From the NCBI GenBank assembly GCA_031415055.1, contig JANOQZ010000024.1:77328-141327 (forward strand): a stretch of 64,000 nucleotides of DNA. Reading direction: 5' to 3'. The notes under the pieces were generated by a model that worked only from the letters and a program-made list of their open reading frames with translations, was not told where the DNA came from and ran no database searches. This document shows, one piece after another, positions 17,887 through 26,131 of this stretch. Each line of letters begins with the position of its first letter. The stretch's first letter is position 1. Source of the DNA: JANMOK01 sp031415055 (GTDB lineage: Bacteria; Pseudomonadota; Alphaproteobacteria; Rhodobacterales; Rhodobacteraceae). The translations under genes and the position numbers were made by a program.

Positions 17887-18279
17887 ATGTTACCACGCAC
17901 CAAAATCAACGTCTTGCTGCAAATCCGCGCTGATATTATCCGCGACGGGCTGGAAGGCTTGGAACACGTCAACGCGCTGTTGGTGCTGCGTGGCGTTGAT
18001 CCTGCCAGCCAGCATGTAAGGCGCAAGGCACCCTTGGACAGGTTCCGGCAGTGCGAAGTAAGGCGATTCATCAAGACAACGCTAGGTGACGGCCCTATGA
18101 GGCGCGGGGAACTTGCAACGATCCTTGGCAAAGTCCAGCCGCACTTGTCGGAACACGCGACAAAGATACGGTGCAACAATGCGCTACAAAGGCTTCAACG
18201 TGACGGCTTTGTGGCGCGGGGAAAGTGTTTGTGGTGGCTCACGCCGCCCGTTGCCAATACCCCGCCCAATTCCGACTGA
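17887..18279 (+). CDS. hypothetical passenger protein with winged-helix-like C-terminal half
   Basis: 130 residues, not confidently assignable. The N-terminal half (MLPRTKINVLLQIRADIIRDGLEGLEHVNALL) looks helical. Residues about 60-115 (RFIKTTLGDGPMRRGELATIL ... NALQRLQRDGFVARG) read as a winged helix of the DNA-binding type. It lies inside the mobile element, 44 bp from the left end, and its 3' end overlaps the convergent transposase 3' end by 41 bp. It may regulate or assist transposition; no other context helps. Confidence 0.55.
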   Translation: MLPRTKINVLLQIRADIIRDGLEGLEHVNALLVLRGVDPASQHVRRKAPLDRFRQCEVRRFIKTTLGDGPMRRGELATILGKVQPHLSEHATKIRCNNALQRLQRDGFVARGKCLWWLTPPVANTPPNSD

Positions 18280-19195
18280 CTGGCGATAACAGCGCATTGC
18301 GCAGGGCGCGTGTCGTCGTCGCCTTGCTATCGTCCGAGCGGTGATCTTCAATCCAAGCCGCGTGACCTGCGTATTGATGCAGGTATTGCGCCGATACCCA
18401 ATGGTGCTGCCCAGCAACCATCCGGCGAAGGCGCGAGAAATAGCTTTCTACCCAGTTCGTGTGCTTGCCGCCCTTGGCGCTGTATTCGACCGAGTGATTG
18501 ATCCGGCCCGTTTTGAAATTGTCTTCCAGCACATCCCAATGCGAGGCTTCGTCGGCATACAGCGTTGAACTGGTCGCCACGATTGACCGGGCGATTGCCA
18601 CACCTTCGGCTTCGCTCTTGCCGATGAAAGGCAATGTGCGACCACCACGCTTGCGCAGGGCGATAACAACGCGACGTGTTCCGGTCTGGTGCGCAACAAG
18701 GCGTCGGTCAATCCGGTCTTCCTTGCGGTTTTCCGGGCGGATTGTGCCACCGAAATAAGCGCCGTCGATTTCGACATGGCCGTCAAGTTTCGCCAGATAG
18801 GTTTCCAGCGCTAAAGCCTCGCGCAGCTTGTGCGCCATGACCCAAGCGGTTTTGTATTGCACGTCCAGAGTGCGCGAGAACTGCACTGATGACATTCCCT
18901 TGGAATTGGTCACGAACAAGCAGATCGCAGCCAACAGATCGACAAAAGCCAGTTTTCGGCTGGCAAAGATCGTGCCAGACGTGACCGAGAATTGCGCTCC
19001 ACATGCCTTGCATTTGAATTTGCGCCGCGTGGTGATTTCGTAGGTTTCACAGCAATCGCATTTTGGGCATGTGGCTTCGCCGTCTGCCCAGCGAATGTGC
19101 TTGAACGTTTCATAAGCTGCGGCTTCGCCAGCAAGGTAGATTTCCTTGACCGAAAGGGACCGGGCCGCTGCTGATAGAAGGAAGTGCTGTGCCAT
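18239..19195 (-). CDS. IS1595-family (ISXO2-like) transposase
   Basis: 318 residues, uninterrupted. A zinc ribbon (Cys43, 46, 62, 65 in CPKC and CKAC) precedes the ISXO2-like DDE domain, with likely metal residues Asp144 in VEIDGAYFGG, Asp215 in LYADEASHWD and Asn247/Glu250 in HTNWVESYFSRLRR. The zinc ribbon plus ISXO2-like layout is diagnostic of the family. No good Shine-Dalgarno precedes ATG 19193-19195. A 19-bp direct repeat covers the bases just upstream, suggesting repression. Confidence 0.92.
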   Translation of the reverse strand: MAQHFLLSAAARSLSVKEIYLAGEAAAYETFKHIRWADGEATCPKCDCCETYEITTRRKFKCKACGAQFSVTSGTIFASRKLAFVDLLAAICLFVTNSKGMSSVQFSRTLDVQYKTAWVMAHKLREALALETYLAKLDGHVEIDGAYFGGTIRPENRKEDRIDRRLVAHQTGTRRVVIALRKRGGRTLPFIGKSEAEGVAIARSIVATSSTLYADEASHWDVLEDNFKTGRINHSVEYSAKGGKHTNWVESYFSRLRRMVAGQHHWVSAQYLHQYAGHAAWIEDHRSDDSKATTTRALRNALLSPVSRNWAGYWQRAA

Positions 19196-19197
19196 TT

Positions 19198-19216
19198 TAT
19201 ACCGTATCCGATGTTT
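19198..19216 (+). promoter_or_regulatory. 19-bp direct repeat 1 in the transposase/DUF6471 control region
   Basis: TATACCGTATCCGATGTTT, 2 bases upstream of the transposase ATG. Repeat 2 at 19261 matches at 16 of 19 positions. Confidence 0.65.
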
Positions 19217-19260
19217 ATATATCGAATATAGTATATAGACATACTGAATACAAGGACTTA

Positions 19261-19279
19261 TATACTGTTTGCGATGTTT
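19261..19279 (+). promoter_or_regulatory. 19-bp direct repeat 2 in the transposase/DUF6471 control region
   Basis: TATACTGTTTGCGATGTTT, ending 18 bases before the DUF6471 ATG. The spacing to repeat 1 is exactly 63 bp, about six helical turns, so two bound proteins would lie on the same DNA face. Confidence 0.65.
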
Positions 19280-19297
19280 TTATTGCAAAGGTGATAT

Positions 19298-19522
19298 ATG
19301 CCCGACCAAAACGAGTGGGAATCCTTGTCTGCGAACTTGCTAAGGGCTGAATTGAAGCGAAAGGGCGTGACTTACGCCCAACTTGTCGAGAAGCTTGCGG
19401 AAATTGGAATCAGCGAGAAACAAGCCAATGTCGCAAACAAGCTTTCACGCGGAAAGTTTACAGCCGCGTTTATGTTGCAATGCTTAAAGGCTATAGGGAC
19501 GGACGTTTTGCACTTGGCCTGA
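19298..19522 (+). CDS. DUF6471 domain protein, IS passenger
   Basis: 74 residues. WESLSANLLRAELKRKGVTYAQLVEKLAEIGI ... ANVANKLSRGKFTAAFMLQCLKAIG is the DUF6471 pattern, which reads like a short helix-turn-helix (Xre-like) module. It is divergent from the transposase, and GGTGATAT lies upstream of the ATG. The two 19-bp direct repeats between the genes make it the obvious candidate repressor. The stop overlaps the next start as TGATG. Confidence 0.7.
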   Translation: MPDQNEWESLSANLLRAELKRKGVTYAQLVEKLAEIGISEKQANVANKLSRGKFTAAFMLQCLKAIGTDVLHLA

Positions 19523-20343
19523 TGATTGGGATTGGCGCTGCGCTCTTGTTTGTTGGCTGGCTAGCATCAACTAATTGCCAAATAGACTCCGCCAATCAGA
19601 ACTGCCGCCCACAAACTAACGCAACCGATGATATAGGCGTAGTCCCAAAAGCCGGGCAAGAAATGTCTAGCGGCCAAGTTGACGCCCCAGATACTGAAAC
19701 TGACCCCAAATACTACGAACGCCAAGACCTTAAGGCCCAGCAAGGCATGGCGGACTCGACTAAATGGATCGTCTGGTTGACCGGCGTGTCCATGGCCCTC
19801 AGTCTTGTTGGTGCTGGACTTTTGGTCTGGACCTTGCAGGAAACCCGCAAAACTTCCCGCGCCGCAGTCAAGGCAAACAAGATCGCCCGCAAAGTCGGCG
19901 AGCGTCAGGTTCGGGCGTATGTTTTCATTGAGCGCGCTACTTTGGTTGGTGTCAGCGATGGCGCGCCAGAGGTCCGCTTCAGAGTTAGAAACTACGGGCA
20001 AAGCCCCGCCAGACAATGCAGTCTCACCTATGGATATTCGGGCGGAATTATCATGGAGATTGAGGTTGACACATCTGACTTGGGAGATATTTCCCGATTG
20101 GGTGATTTGGGGCCAGGCCAAGTTGTCGGATCGTGGCATAAACTGGAAATTGGGCCAATTAATACTGCCAACGGTCTGACCGCAGCAGGCTTCGCCGCCA
20201 CGCTGAAAATTCACAGCGCAGTTCGGTATCGTGACGTTTTCGACAATGAATGCGAGAGCATTATCACCCACGAGAGTAGAAAGCACCAAGCTATCGTGGA
20301 CGGTGATCTCAGCCTTGCCAGCACAGGAAATCGCAGCACATAG
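19522..20343 (+). CDS. two-TM membrane protein, IS passenger, function unknown
   Basis: 273 residues from ATG 19522, which overlaps the DUF6471 stop; the in-frame start at 19480 lies inside DUF6471. TM1 is at the N terminus (MIGIGAALLFVGWLAS), a polar loop with two Cys follows, and TM2 is at about 81-105 (TKWIVWLTGVSMALSLVGAG). The remaining 165 residues look like a soluble beta-rich domain. No family recognised with confidence. Its place inside the element suggests a passenger trait rather than a transposition function. Confidence 0.65.
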   Translation: MIGIGAALLFVGWLASTNCQIDSANQNCRPQTNATDDIGVVPKAGQEMSSGQVDAPDTETDPKYYERQDLKAQQGMADSTKWIVWLTGVSMALSLVGAGLLVWTLQETRKTSRAAVKANKIARKVGERQVRAYVFIERATLVGVSDGAPEVRFRVRNYGQSPARQCSLTYGYSGGIIMEIEVDTSDLGDISRLGDLGPGQVVGSWHKLEIGPINTANGLTAAGFAATLKIHSAVRYRDVFDNECESIITHESRKHQAIVDGDLSLASTGNRST

Positions 20344-20369
20344 CACTGCCACCCTAATCATGGCTCACC

Positions 20370-20394
20370 TTGGTGCGTTTGATACATAAGGCCG
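20370..20394 (-). repeat. right terminal inverted repeat of the IS1595-type element
   Basis: Reads inward on the minus strand as the partner of 17819-17843. Confidence 0.88.
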
Positions 20395-20402
20395 GATTTT
20401 TT
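20395..20402. repeat. target-site duplication, right copy
   Basis: GATTTTTT, identical to 17811-17818. The flanking identity extends to GATTTTTTCG if the terminal base pair is counted. Confidence 0.85.
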
Positions 20403-20407
20403 CGACT

Positions 20408-20429
20408 AAAATTTTTCGAGAAAAATTTT
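20408..20429. repeat. double-palindrome repeat, copy B, right arm
   Basis: Perfect palindrome AAAATTTTTC-GA-GAAAAATTTT followed by CCTTAAG. It is the displaced partner of 17796-17817. Confidence 0.85.
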
Positions 20430-20450
20430 CCTTAAGACGCGTGCGAGAGA

Positions 20451-20672
20451 TTAACTCGCAGGCTTCATCCGCGTCACTTTGTAGACAACCCCGAACCGAT
20501 CATAAGTCGTCCAATCGCCGACTTGTACGTCATTTTCAAAATATCCAGATCGCATTTTCACACCATCCTTGCGAAACCACTCCCAATACCCCTCGGCCAC
20601 ACCATCGCGCATCTGGCCGCGTGCCCAGACACTGCCGTCGCGATGCAATTTGACATAGGCGAGTGTTTCCAT
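20451..20672 (-). CDS. YwqK/MORN-repeat-like small protein
   Basis: 73 residues. The spacing of WARGQMRDGVAEGYWEWFRKDG and MRSGYFENDVQVGDWTTYDRFG is that of MORN-like repeats, which automated pipelines label YwqK family antitoxin. No toxin partner is adjacent, so the antitoxin label should not be trusted. Its stop lies inside a hairpin (TGCGAG 20442-20447 with CTCGCA 20455-20460). It starts 3 bases before the MFS gene stop boundary and is probably co-transcribed with it. Confidence 0.65.
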   Translation of the reverse strand: METLAYVKLHRDGSVWARGQMRDGVAEGYWEWFRKDGVKMRSGYFENDVQVGDWTTYDRFGVVYKVTRMKPAS

Positions 20673-20675
20673 AAC

Positions 20676-21911
20676 TCAAGACACCCTGCCAACCCGCCGC
20701 ACCAGCAACAACGACAGCAAAAATACCGGCACCAACAGACCAAAGGCCAGCTTAATCCCCCAACCTTCCGCCACATACCCAACCAACGGCGGGGCCAGCA
20801 ACATCGCAACACCTGTCATCAAATTGACCGAGGCCACATTGTCGGATGCCGACCTGTCTCCCACTTTTGCCGCCGCCGTAATCATCAACGGGTACAGGCT
20901 GCATATGCCCAAACCGATCAGGGCAAAACCCGCCAAAGCCACCCAATAATAACCGGCGAGCACCACACAAAAAACTCCCAGCAATCCGATCACCAGCAAA
21001 ACAAATGTCGCCCGTGTTGGCCCAAACCGAACATTCCATCCATCGGCAAACAAGCGCCCAATCGTCAGCGCCAACAGAAAAATCGACAACGACAAAGTAT
21101 CGACCCACGTCGGGGCGTCAAATGTGTCGCGCATGTAAATGACCGACCAACTTTGCGTTGTTAACTGGCCAAAGCCGCCTGCCAAGCCAAAAGTGACAAA
21201 TATCAGAACCGGCCAAGTCGGCCAGGCAACAACCTTGCGCACTTGGCCGACATATTCCCGCGTCTGCGCCGCCTGCATCGGCCAAATCAGCAGCCACGTT
21301 GTCAGTAAAACCGGCGGAATGAACCACGCAAAATGCACCATCGGGCTTATTTCGGCCTCGCGGGCGTATACGGCTATCAGGGCGGTCAATAGGAACCCAG
21401 CGCTCCACCAACCATGACATCGACTCATGATCCGCTGGCCGGTCTCGGCCTCAAAGCGGTCGGCCTCCACATTCATCGCCACGTTGAAAACCGACCAAGG
21501 AATGCCAAAAAGAAACCCCGCCAGAAACAACGTCCATTGCCCGACGGCGACTGAATGCAGCCACACGGTGACCGGTATAAGCGGCAACCCGACCAGAAAT
21601 ACCAGCCGCGTGCCCAATACTTCAATGATGCGCCCCGAAACCAGATAACACAGCAAGCCGCTGATAAATGCGCCCAAAAGTGCCACGCCCAAAGCGCCTT
21701 CGCTCAAACCAAGACTGGTTTGAAAATCGGCGATCCGCGAGGTCAGGCTACCGCCCGCTACGGCTTGCACAAAAAATATCGCCATAATCACCGCACCGCG
21801 CCAATCCTTGGCGACGACCGTATTTTCACCCCCTGAAACCTGCGTCACAGCCGCCTCAAAACACAATCGTCGCGGCAATTGCCCGGTGATCCGAGGGCCA
21901 TGGTTTGACAA
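20676..21911 (-). CDS. MFS transporter
   Basis: Up to 411 residues from a TTG at 21911, but this overlaps the upstream gene by 56 bp. Internal GTG 21791 or ATG 21785 (MAIFFVQAVAGGSLTSRIADFQ) gives a first helix closer to the family. About twelve hydrophobic segments, with the A-like loop GRIIEVLGTR after helix 2, fit a drug/sugar-type major facilitator. Substrate not predictable. It runs in the same direction as the phosphoesterase gene upstream. Confidence 0.8.
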   Translation of the reverse strand: MSNHGPRITGQLPRRLCFEAAVTQVSGGENTVVAKDWRGAVIMAIFFVQAVAGGSLTSRIADFQTSLGLSEGALGVALLGAFISGLLCYLVSGRIIEVLGTRLVFLVGLPLIPVTVWLHSVAVGQWTLFLAGFLFGIPWSVFNVAMNVEADRFEAETGQRIMSRCHGWWSAGFLLTALIAVYAREAEISPMVHFAWFIPPVLLTTWLLIWPMQAAQTREYVGQVRKVVAWPTWPVLIFVTFGLAGGFGQLTTQSWSVIYMRDTFDAPTWVDTLSLSIFLLALTIGRLFADGWNVRFGPTRATFVLLVIGLLGVFCVVLAGYYWVALAGFALIGLGICSLYPLMITAAAKVGDRSASDNVASVNLMTGVAMLLAPPLVGYVAEGWGIKLAFGLLVPVFLLSLLLVRRVGRVS

Positions 21912-22803
21912 CTACGTCGGCAACCCCCTCCGCTTCGCCCAAAACTGCAACACCGGTAGTATGCACCGATGGCCCCCGCACAAACACAAAGTCAATCCGA
22001 TCCTGATGATCGTCTGCAGCCTTGGGGTCGCCAAATGGCGTCCAAGTATAAGCGGTCTTCGTCACTTCATCGGGATAAACCGCCCGCAATGCATCGATAA
22101 ACCCCATCGCCTCAATCGCTTTTGTCATCGGAAATTCTACCTTGATTGGCACGTTTCCGGCCGCAACCGCTGCCACAGTCCAATCGCGAAACGACGGCTC
22201 GTTAAAATCGCCAAAAATGAACGCCACGTCTGCGCCCTCCGCAGCATCCAAATCCGCCTTCAGCAAAGCCAAGGCCTCGCCCCGCGTCGCGCTTGCCGCC
22301 GCAATCGCTTCTGCTTCCGTGCTCAAAAACGGCGCATCGCCATATTCAATATTCAGAAGCTGGTAAGGTTGATAAGGCGAGTCATCCAGATGAATGTTGA
22401 AGGCCCAAACTTTCTGCCCGTCAATGTCAATTTCCACCCCCAATCCATTCGGCGTAACTTGCCCAATTGGGTAACGGCTCAAAATAGCGTTAGACCAATT
22501 TGCCGCGTTTTCTACCGTTTGATCGAAAAAATAATACCCCAATGCCGCCGCCAATTCCGCCGCCCGACTTTCCCCCAAGGGCGGGCACAGATTGGCCGTG
22601 CAATCGGGCCCCTCCCACTTCGTCTCTTGAACACCAATGATATCCGCACCACTGGCCAAAATGACCGCCAATGTCTCGCCAATCGGCTTGTCCTCGTTCG
22701 CCCCGGCGCCCCACATATTGAACGTCATGATCGTCAGGCGCGATTCCGCCATCGCCGTGCCTGCAGCGAAAACACTCAAAAACACGGCAATCAAATGGCG
22801 CAT
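21856..22803 (-). CDS. secreted endonuclease/exonuclease/phosphatase-family protein
   Basis: 315 residues with a signal peptide (cleavage after AAGTAMA, about residue 19), so periplasmic or exported. The EEP fold is marked by LTIMTFNMWGAG, the metal Glu in GVQETKW, FNIHLDD, IFGDFNEPS and the C-terminal SDHRAIAATI. It probably hydrolyses phosphodiesters in nucleic acids, lipids or inositol compounds. Substrate not evident. Confidence 0.85.
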   Translation of the reverse strand: MRHLIAVFLSVFAAGTAMAESRLTIMTFNMWGAGANEDKPIGETLAVILASGADIIGVQETKWEGPDCTANLCPPLGESRAAELAAALGYYFFDQTVENAANWSNAILSRYPIGQVTPNGLGVEIDIDGQKVWAFNIHLDDSPYQPYQLLNIEYGDAPFLSTEAEAIAAASATRGEALALLKADLDAAEGADVAFIFGDFNEPSFRDWTVAAVAAGNVPIKVEFPMTKAIEAMGFIDALRAVYPDEVTKTAYTWTPFGDPKAADDHQDRIDFVFVRGPSVHTTGVAVLGEAEGVADVVVKPWPSDHRAIAATIVF

Positions 22804-22960
22804 TCCAGCCTCCCCAAGGGTGAAACCCTACTGTCACACGCTCTAGCGCGCTTTCAAAGTACTCTCCTGCCGCAAATGCGCCCGTCCGCGACGTCTTCGC
22901 ACGGTTTCCCTCTTTCCCACCCGCCCAGACTGCCCTAGGGAAAACCAAAAGGACCACGCT

Positions 22961-24997
22961 TTGAGCAGCAAAGACCCTCTCGTTATCTTCACACCCTCCG
23001 GCAAACGCGGCCATTTCGCAGTTGGAACCCCAATTCTGACCGCTGCCCGTGCCCTCGGCGTCGATCTCGATTCGGTTTGCGGCGGGCGCGGCATCTGCTC
23101 GAAATGCCAAATCACCCCGGCTTTCGGCGACTTCCCCAAACACGGCATCACCGTGCAAAAAACCGCCCTCAGCGAATGGAACGCTGTCGAGGAACGCTAC
23201 GACACAATCCGCGGCCTGCCCAAAGGCCGCCGCCTTGGCTGCCAAGCGCAAGTCATAAGCGATGTCGTGATCGACGTGCCGCCGGAAAGCCAGGTCCACA
23301 AACAGGTCGTCAGGAAACGCGTCGAAGCCCGCAAAATCGAAATGGACCCAGCGACACGGCTGTACTACGTCGAAGTCGAAGAACCCGACATGCATTCGCC
23401 CTCGGGCGACATGGAACGCCTGATCCATGCGCTCCAAACCCAATGGGGCTTGACCCAAGTCGAAGCCGACCTGCGCACCCTGCAAATCGTCCAAAAAGCC
23501 CTGCGCAAAGGCGATTGGAAAGTCACTTGCGCGATCAATTCCGAAAGTGCGCATGGCGAGGCCCGTATCCTGCATGTCTGGCCCGGCTTCTATGACGGCT
23601 CGATCTATGGCCTTGCCGTGGACCTCGGCTCGACCACCATCGCGGCGCATTTGTGCGACCTTCACTCCGGCGAAGTCAAAGCATCCTCGGGCATCATGAA
23701 TCCCCAAATCCGCTTTGGTGAAGATTTGATGAGCCGGGTCTCCTATGTGATGATGAACCCCGGCGGCGACAAGGAAATGACCCGCGCCGTGCGCGAAGGC
23801 ATCAACGGCCTGTTCGCTACACTGGCCAAAGAGGCGGGCATCACCACCGACCTGATCTTTGAGGTCGTTTTGGTCGGCAACCCGGTCATGCTGCACCTTT
23901 TCCTCGGCATCGATCCGGTTGAACTCGGCCAAGCGCCGTTTGCACTGGCATCATCGGATTCGATGAACCTCTGGACCAGCGAGGTGGACCTGAAACTCCA
24001 CCCCAACGCCCGCCTCTACATCCTGCCCTGCATCGCCGGTCACGTCGGGGCCGACGCAGCTGCTGTGACGCTCAGCGAGTCCCCGTACACGTCCGAAGAC
24101 CTGATGCTGGTCGTCGATGTCGGCACCAATGCCGAAATCCAGCTCGGCAACAAACACAAACTGCTCGCCTGTTCCTCCCCCACCGGCCCGGCCTTTGAAG
24201 GCGCACAAATCTCTTCCGGCCAACGCGCCGCACCCGGTGCCATCGAACGCGTGGAAATCGACCCGATTACCAAAGAGCCCCGCTTCAAAGTCATAGGCTC
24301 CGATCTCTGGTCCACCGACGTCGGCTACCAAGATGCCACCCTGACCACCGGCGTCACCGGAATTTGCGGCTCTGGCATCATCGAAGCCATTGCCGAAATG
24401 CGCATCGCCGGGCTGGTCGACGCCACCGGCCTGATCGGCTCAACCGAACAAACCGGCACGGCCCGCATCATCCCCGATGGTCGCACCCATTCCTACATCC
24501 TGCACGACGGCCGCCCGCACGGCCCGCTGATCACCGTCACCAACGCCGACATCCGCGCCATTCAACTGGCCAAAGCCGCGCTCTATGCCGGTGCCCGCCT
24601 ATTGATGGACCAGATGCAGGTCGATACAGTCGATCGTGTCATCCTCGCCGGTGCCTTCGGTGCCCATATCTCGCCCAAACACGCGATGATCCTCGGCATG
24701 ATCCCGGATTGCCCGCTTGATAAAGTCTCCTCCGCCGGCAACGCCGCAGGGACCGGAGCGCGAATAGCGCTCCTCAACAAATCCTCACGCCGCGAAATCG
24801 AAACCGTGGTGCGCCAAATCCACAAAATCGAAACGGCAGTCGAGCCGCGCTTTCAGGAACATTTCGTCGCCGCCTCCGCCATTCCCCATGCGTCCGACCC
24901 ATTTCCCAACCTCGCCAAAATCGTTACTCTGCCCAGTGTCGCCTTCAATACCCGCGGCGAAGGGTCTGATGGTGGCCGCAAACGACGCCGAACCTAG
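22961..24997 (+). CDS. RACo/RamA-like reductive activator of corrinoid proteins (2Fe-2S plus ASKHA)
   Basis: 678 residues from TTG 22961, with AGGA 8 bases upstream. The N-terminal 2Fe-2S domain has Cys40, Cys46, Cys49 (VCGGRGICSKC) and Cys94. A linker is followed by an ASKHA ATPase-like domain (GLAVDLGSTTIAAHL; MLVVDVGTNAEI; ICGSGIIEAIAEM; LAGAFGAH). Such proteins reduce Co(II) to Co(I) in corrinoid methyltransferase systems using ATP. It almost certainly serves the same pathway as the methyltransferase at 16749-17678. A short basic tail (GGRKRRRT) is unusual. Confidence 0.88.
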   Translation: MSSKDPLVIFTPSGKRGHFAVGTPILTAARALGVDLDSVCGGRGICSKCQITPAFGDFPKHGITVQKTALSEWNAVEERYDTIRGLPKGRRLGCQAQVISDVVIDVPPESQVHKQVVRKRVEARKIEMDPATRLYYVEVEEPDMHSPSGDMERLIHALQTQWGLTQVEADLRTLQIVQKALRKGDWKVTCAINSESAHGEARILHVWPGFYDGSIYGLAVDLGSTTIAAHLCDLHSGEVKASSGIMNPQIRFGEDLMSRVSYVMMNPGGDKEMTRAVREGINGLFATLAKEAGITTDLIFEVVLVGNPVMLHLFLGIDPVELGQAPFALASSDSMNLWTSEVDLKLHPNARLYILPCIAGHVGADAAAVTLSESPYTSEDLMLVVDVGTNAEIQLGNKHKLLACSSPTGPAFEGAQISSGQRAAPGAIERVEIDPITKEPRFKVIGSDLWSTDVGYQDATLTTGVTGICGSGIIEAIAEMRIAGLVDATGLIGSTEQTGTARIIPDGRTHSYILHDGRPHGPLITVTNADIRAIQLAKAALYAGARLLMDQMQVDTVDRVILAGAFGAHISPKHAMILGMIPDCPLDKVSSAGNAAGTGARIALLNKSSRREIETVVRQIHKIETAVEPRFQEHFVAASAIPHASDPFPNLAKIVTLPSVAFNTRGEGSDGGRKRRRT

Positions 24998-25025
24998 GCG
25001 TCCGAGCAACACAATTGCTTGAAAT

Positions 25026-25063
25026 CACAAGTTTTCCTTGTGCAACGCTGGAAATTCCCAGCC
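25026..25063. other. two small hairpins between the activator and the porin gene
   Basis: CACAAG-TTTTC-CTTGTG (25026-25042) and GCTGG-AAATTC-CCAGC (25048-25063) follow the activator stop by 29 bp. They may form its 3' end; no T-tract is present. Confidence 0.4.
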
Positions 25064-25100
25064 AGTATTGCTACGTTACGACCAAATATAGGAGCAAACG

Positions 25101-26030
25101 TTGAAAAGCATCCATGCCGCACTGCTTTTGACCTGCGCTTTTCCGTATGCCGCCTGTGCTCAATCGTTCCCGCCGGGGTTCTTTGCCAAAGGCTCGACCG
25201 GCATCGACTATTATCAGCCCAATGACGGCGGTGACGGCACGACACTGGCTTATATCGACGCAACATTCGGCTATGACGGTGCCGCCGCCGGTTCGGCCTT
25301 CGCGCTCGGTTTCCAGGTTGATGTGCTGGCGCTGCGCGAACTTGACGGCGGATCGCTGGAGCGCAGTTCGCTCTACCCGTGGATATTCTACGATGCCCCG
25401 TTTGGCCGTTTCAGCCTTGGCCGCACGCGTCCGCTGGCCGAGGATTACCTGTCACCGTCACGTTTCCTCAGCGGTTATGCGCTGAACCGATTTATCTATA
25501 CCGGTCTGCTCGGCAGCCCGCTGACGGGCGTGCGGGTTAGCGAAGAAGCCGATCTGTTGTCGCTGCGTTTTGATGGCGGTTCCGGGGCCATTCGTTACGG
25601 CGTCTCCTACTCCGACGTCGAAGATTTGGACGGCGATGCCGTATCGGCAGCGCTGGGCTATTCACTTGGCAACACCGAATTCGGCTTGGTCTATGAAAAC
25701 ATCAGAACCAGCACCTCCGAATTCGATTTCTACGGTGCCTCGGTTGTCAGCACGCTTGGCAACGCCCGTCTCGGTGCCCGCTACAACAGCGGTTCGATTA
25801 TCAGCAGCGATTCCCGTATCTTTAACCTGTCGCTCGACTATGCTTTGTCCGACCAGTTTGACATTGGCGGTGCCTATACCAACGTCAATGACGGGGCTTC
25901 GACCAATGATCTGACCCATGTCTATGCCGCCTACGAAATGCTGCCCGGCCTTACCGGCGAACTCGGCTATTCCTACTCGGATGCCGAAGACATCATCGTC
26001 GGCGCTGTCCGTTATGGTTTTGATTTCTAG
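25101..26030 (+). CDS. porin-like outer-membrane beta-barrel protein
   Basis: 309 residues from TTG 25101, with AGGAG at 25090-25094. A signal peptide (MKSIHAALLLTCAFPYAACA) is followed by alternating short amphipathic strands rich in Gly, Tyr, Ser and Asp, and the protein ends in Phe (YGFDF), the BAM recognition signal. Strands such as GAIRYGVSYSD, VSAALGYSLGN and ARLGARYNSG fit a gram-negative general porin. Ion or substrate selectivity unknown. It follows the activator gene by 103 bp with hairpins between. Confidence 0.8.
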   Translation: MKSIHAALLLTCAFPYAACAQSFPPGFFAKGSTGIDYYQPNDGGDGTTLAYIDATFGYDGAAAGSAFALGFQVDVLALRELDGGSLERSSLYPWIFYDAPFGRFSLGRTRPLAEDYLSPSRFLSGYALNRFIYTGLLGSPLTGVRVSEEADLLSLRFDGGSGAIRYGVSYSDVEDLDGDAVSAALGYSLGNTEFGLVYENIRTSTSEFDFYGASVVSTLGNARLGARYNSGSIISSDSRIFNLSLDYALSDQFDIGGAYTNVNDGASTNDLTHVYAAYEMLPGLTGELGYSYSDAEDIIVGAVRYGFDF

Positions 26031-26063
26031 GACTTGATCACTCGAACGGTTGCTTCCCGCGTT

Positions 26064-26093
26064 AAGGGATGGCCTTTTTCCGGGCCGATCCTT
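26064..26093 (+). terminator. hairpin after the porin gene
   Basis: AAGGGATGGCC pairs with GGCCGATCCTT around a TTTTTCCG loop, with single-base bulges. It lies 34 bp after the porin stop and 39 bp before tRNA-Gly. There is no downstream T-tract, so its termination strength is uncertain. Confidence 0.5.
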
Positions 26094-26131
26094 GACCTTC
26101 CGTCCGACCCGTTCTACCAACCCCGCCAGTC

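Larger units (their letters stand above)
17819..20394. mobile_element. intact IS1595-family element with passenger genes (2576 bp)
   Basis: The ends are 25-bp inverted repeats matching at 23 positions: left 17819-17843 begins CGGCCTTATGTAGCAAAAGC, and the right end (20370-20394, read inward) begins CGGCCTTATGTATCAAACGC. An 8-bp direct duplication GATTTTTT flanks both ends. Inside are a small wHTH-like gene (+), the transposase (-), a DUF6471 gene (+) and a two-TM protein (+). Family members with passenger genes are known; intact ends, an exact target duplication and open frames argue for recent insertion. Confidence 0.88.

Noticed and set aside
19198..19279. 19-bp repeats as the ends of the IS
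   Set aside because: They are direct rather than inverted and lie inside the element; true inverted ends with a target duplication are at 17819 and 20394.
17812..20403. Alternative target duplication ATTTTTTC with ends at 17820 and 20395
   Set aside because: The 10-bp identity GATTTTTTCG allows several 8-bp choices, but this one makes the two ends start at different bases of the inverted repeat; GATTTTTT gives symmetric ends.
20451..20672. YwqK protein as a toxin-antitoxin antitoxin
   Set aside because: The name comes from automated labels; no toxin gene is adjacent and the sequence is a plain MORN-like repeat.
22490..23932. 480-codon minus-strand ORF opposite the corrinoid activator
   Set aside because: It is fully explained as the reverse of the activator and phosphoesterase coding bias; no family match.
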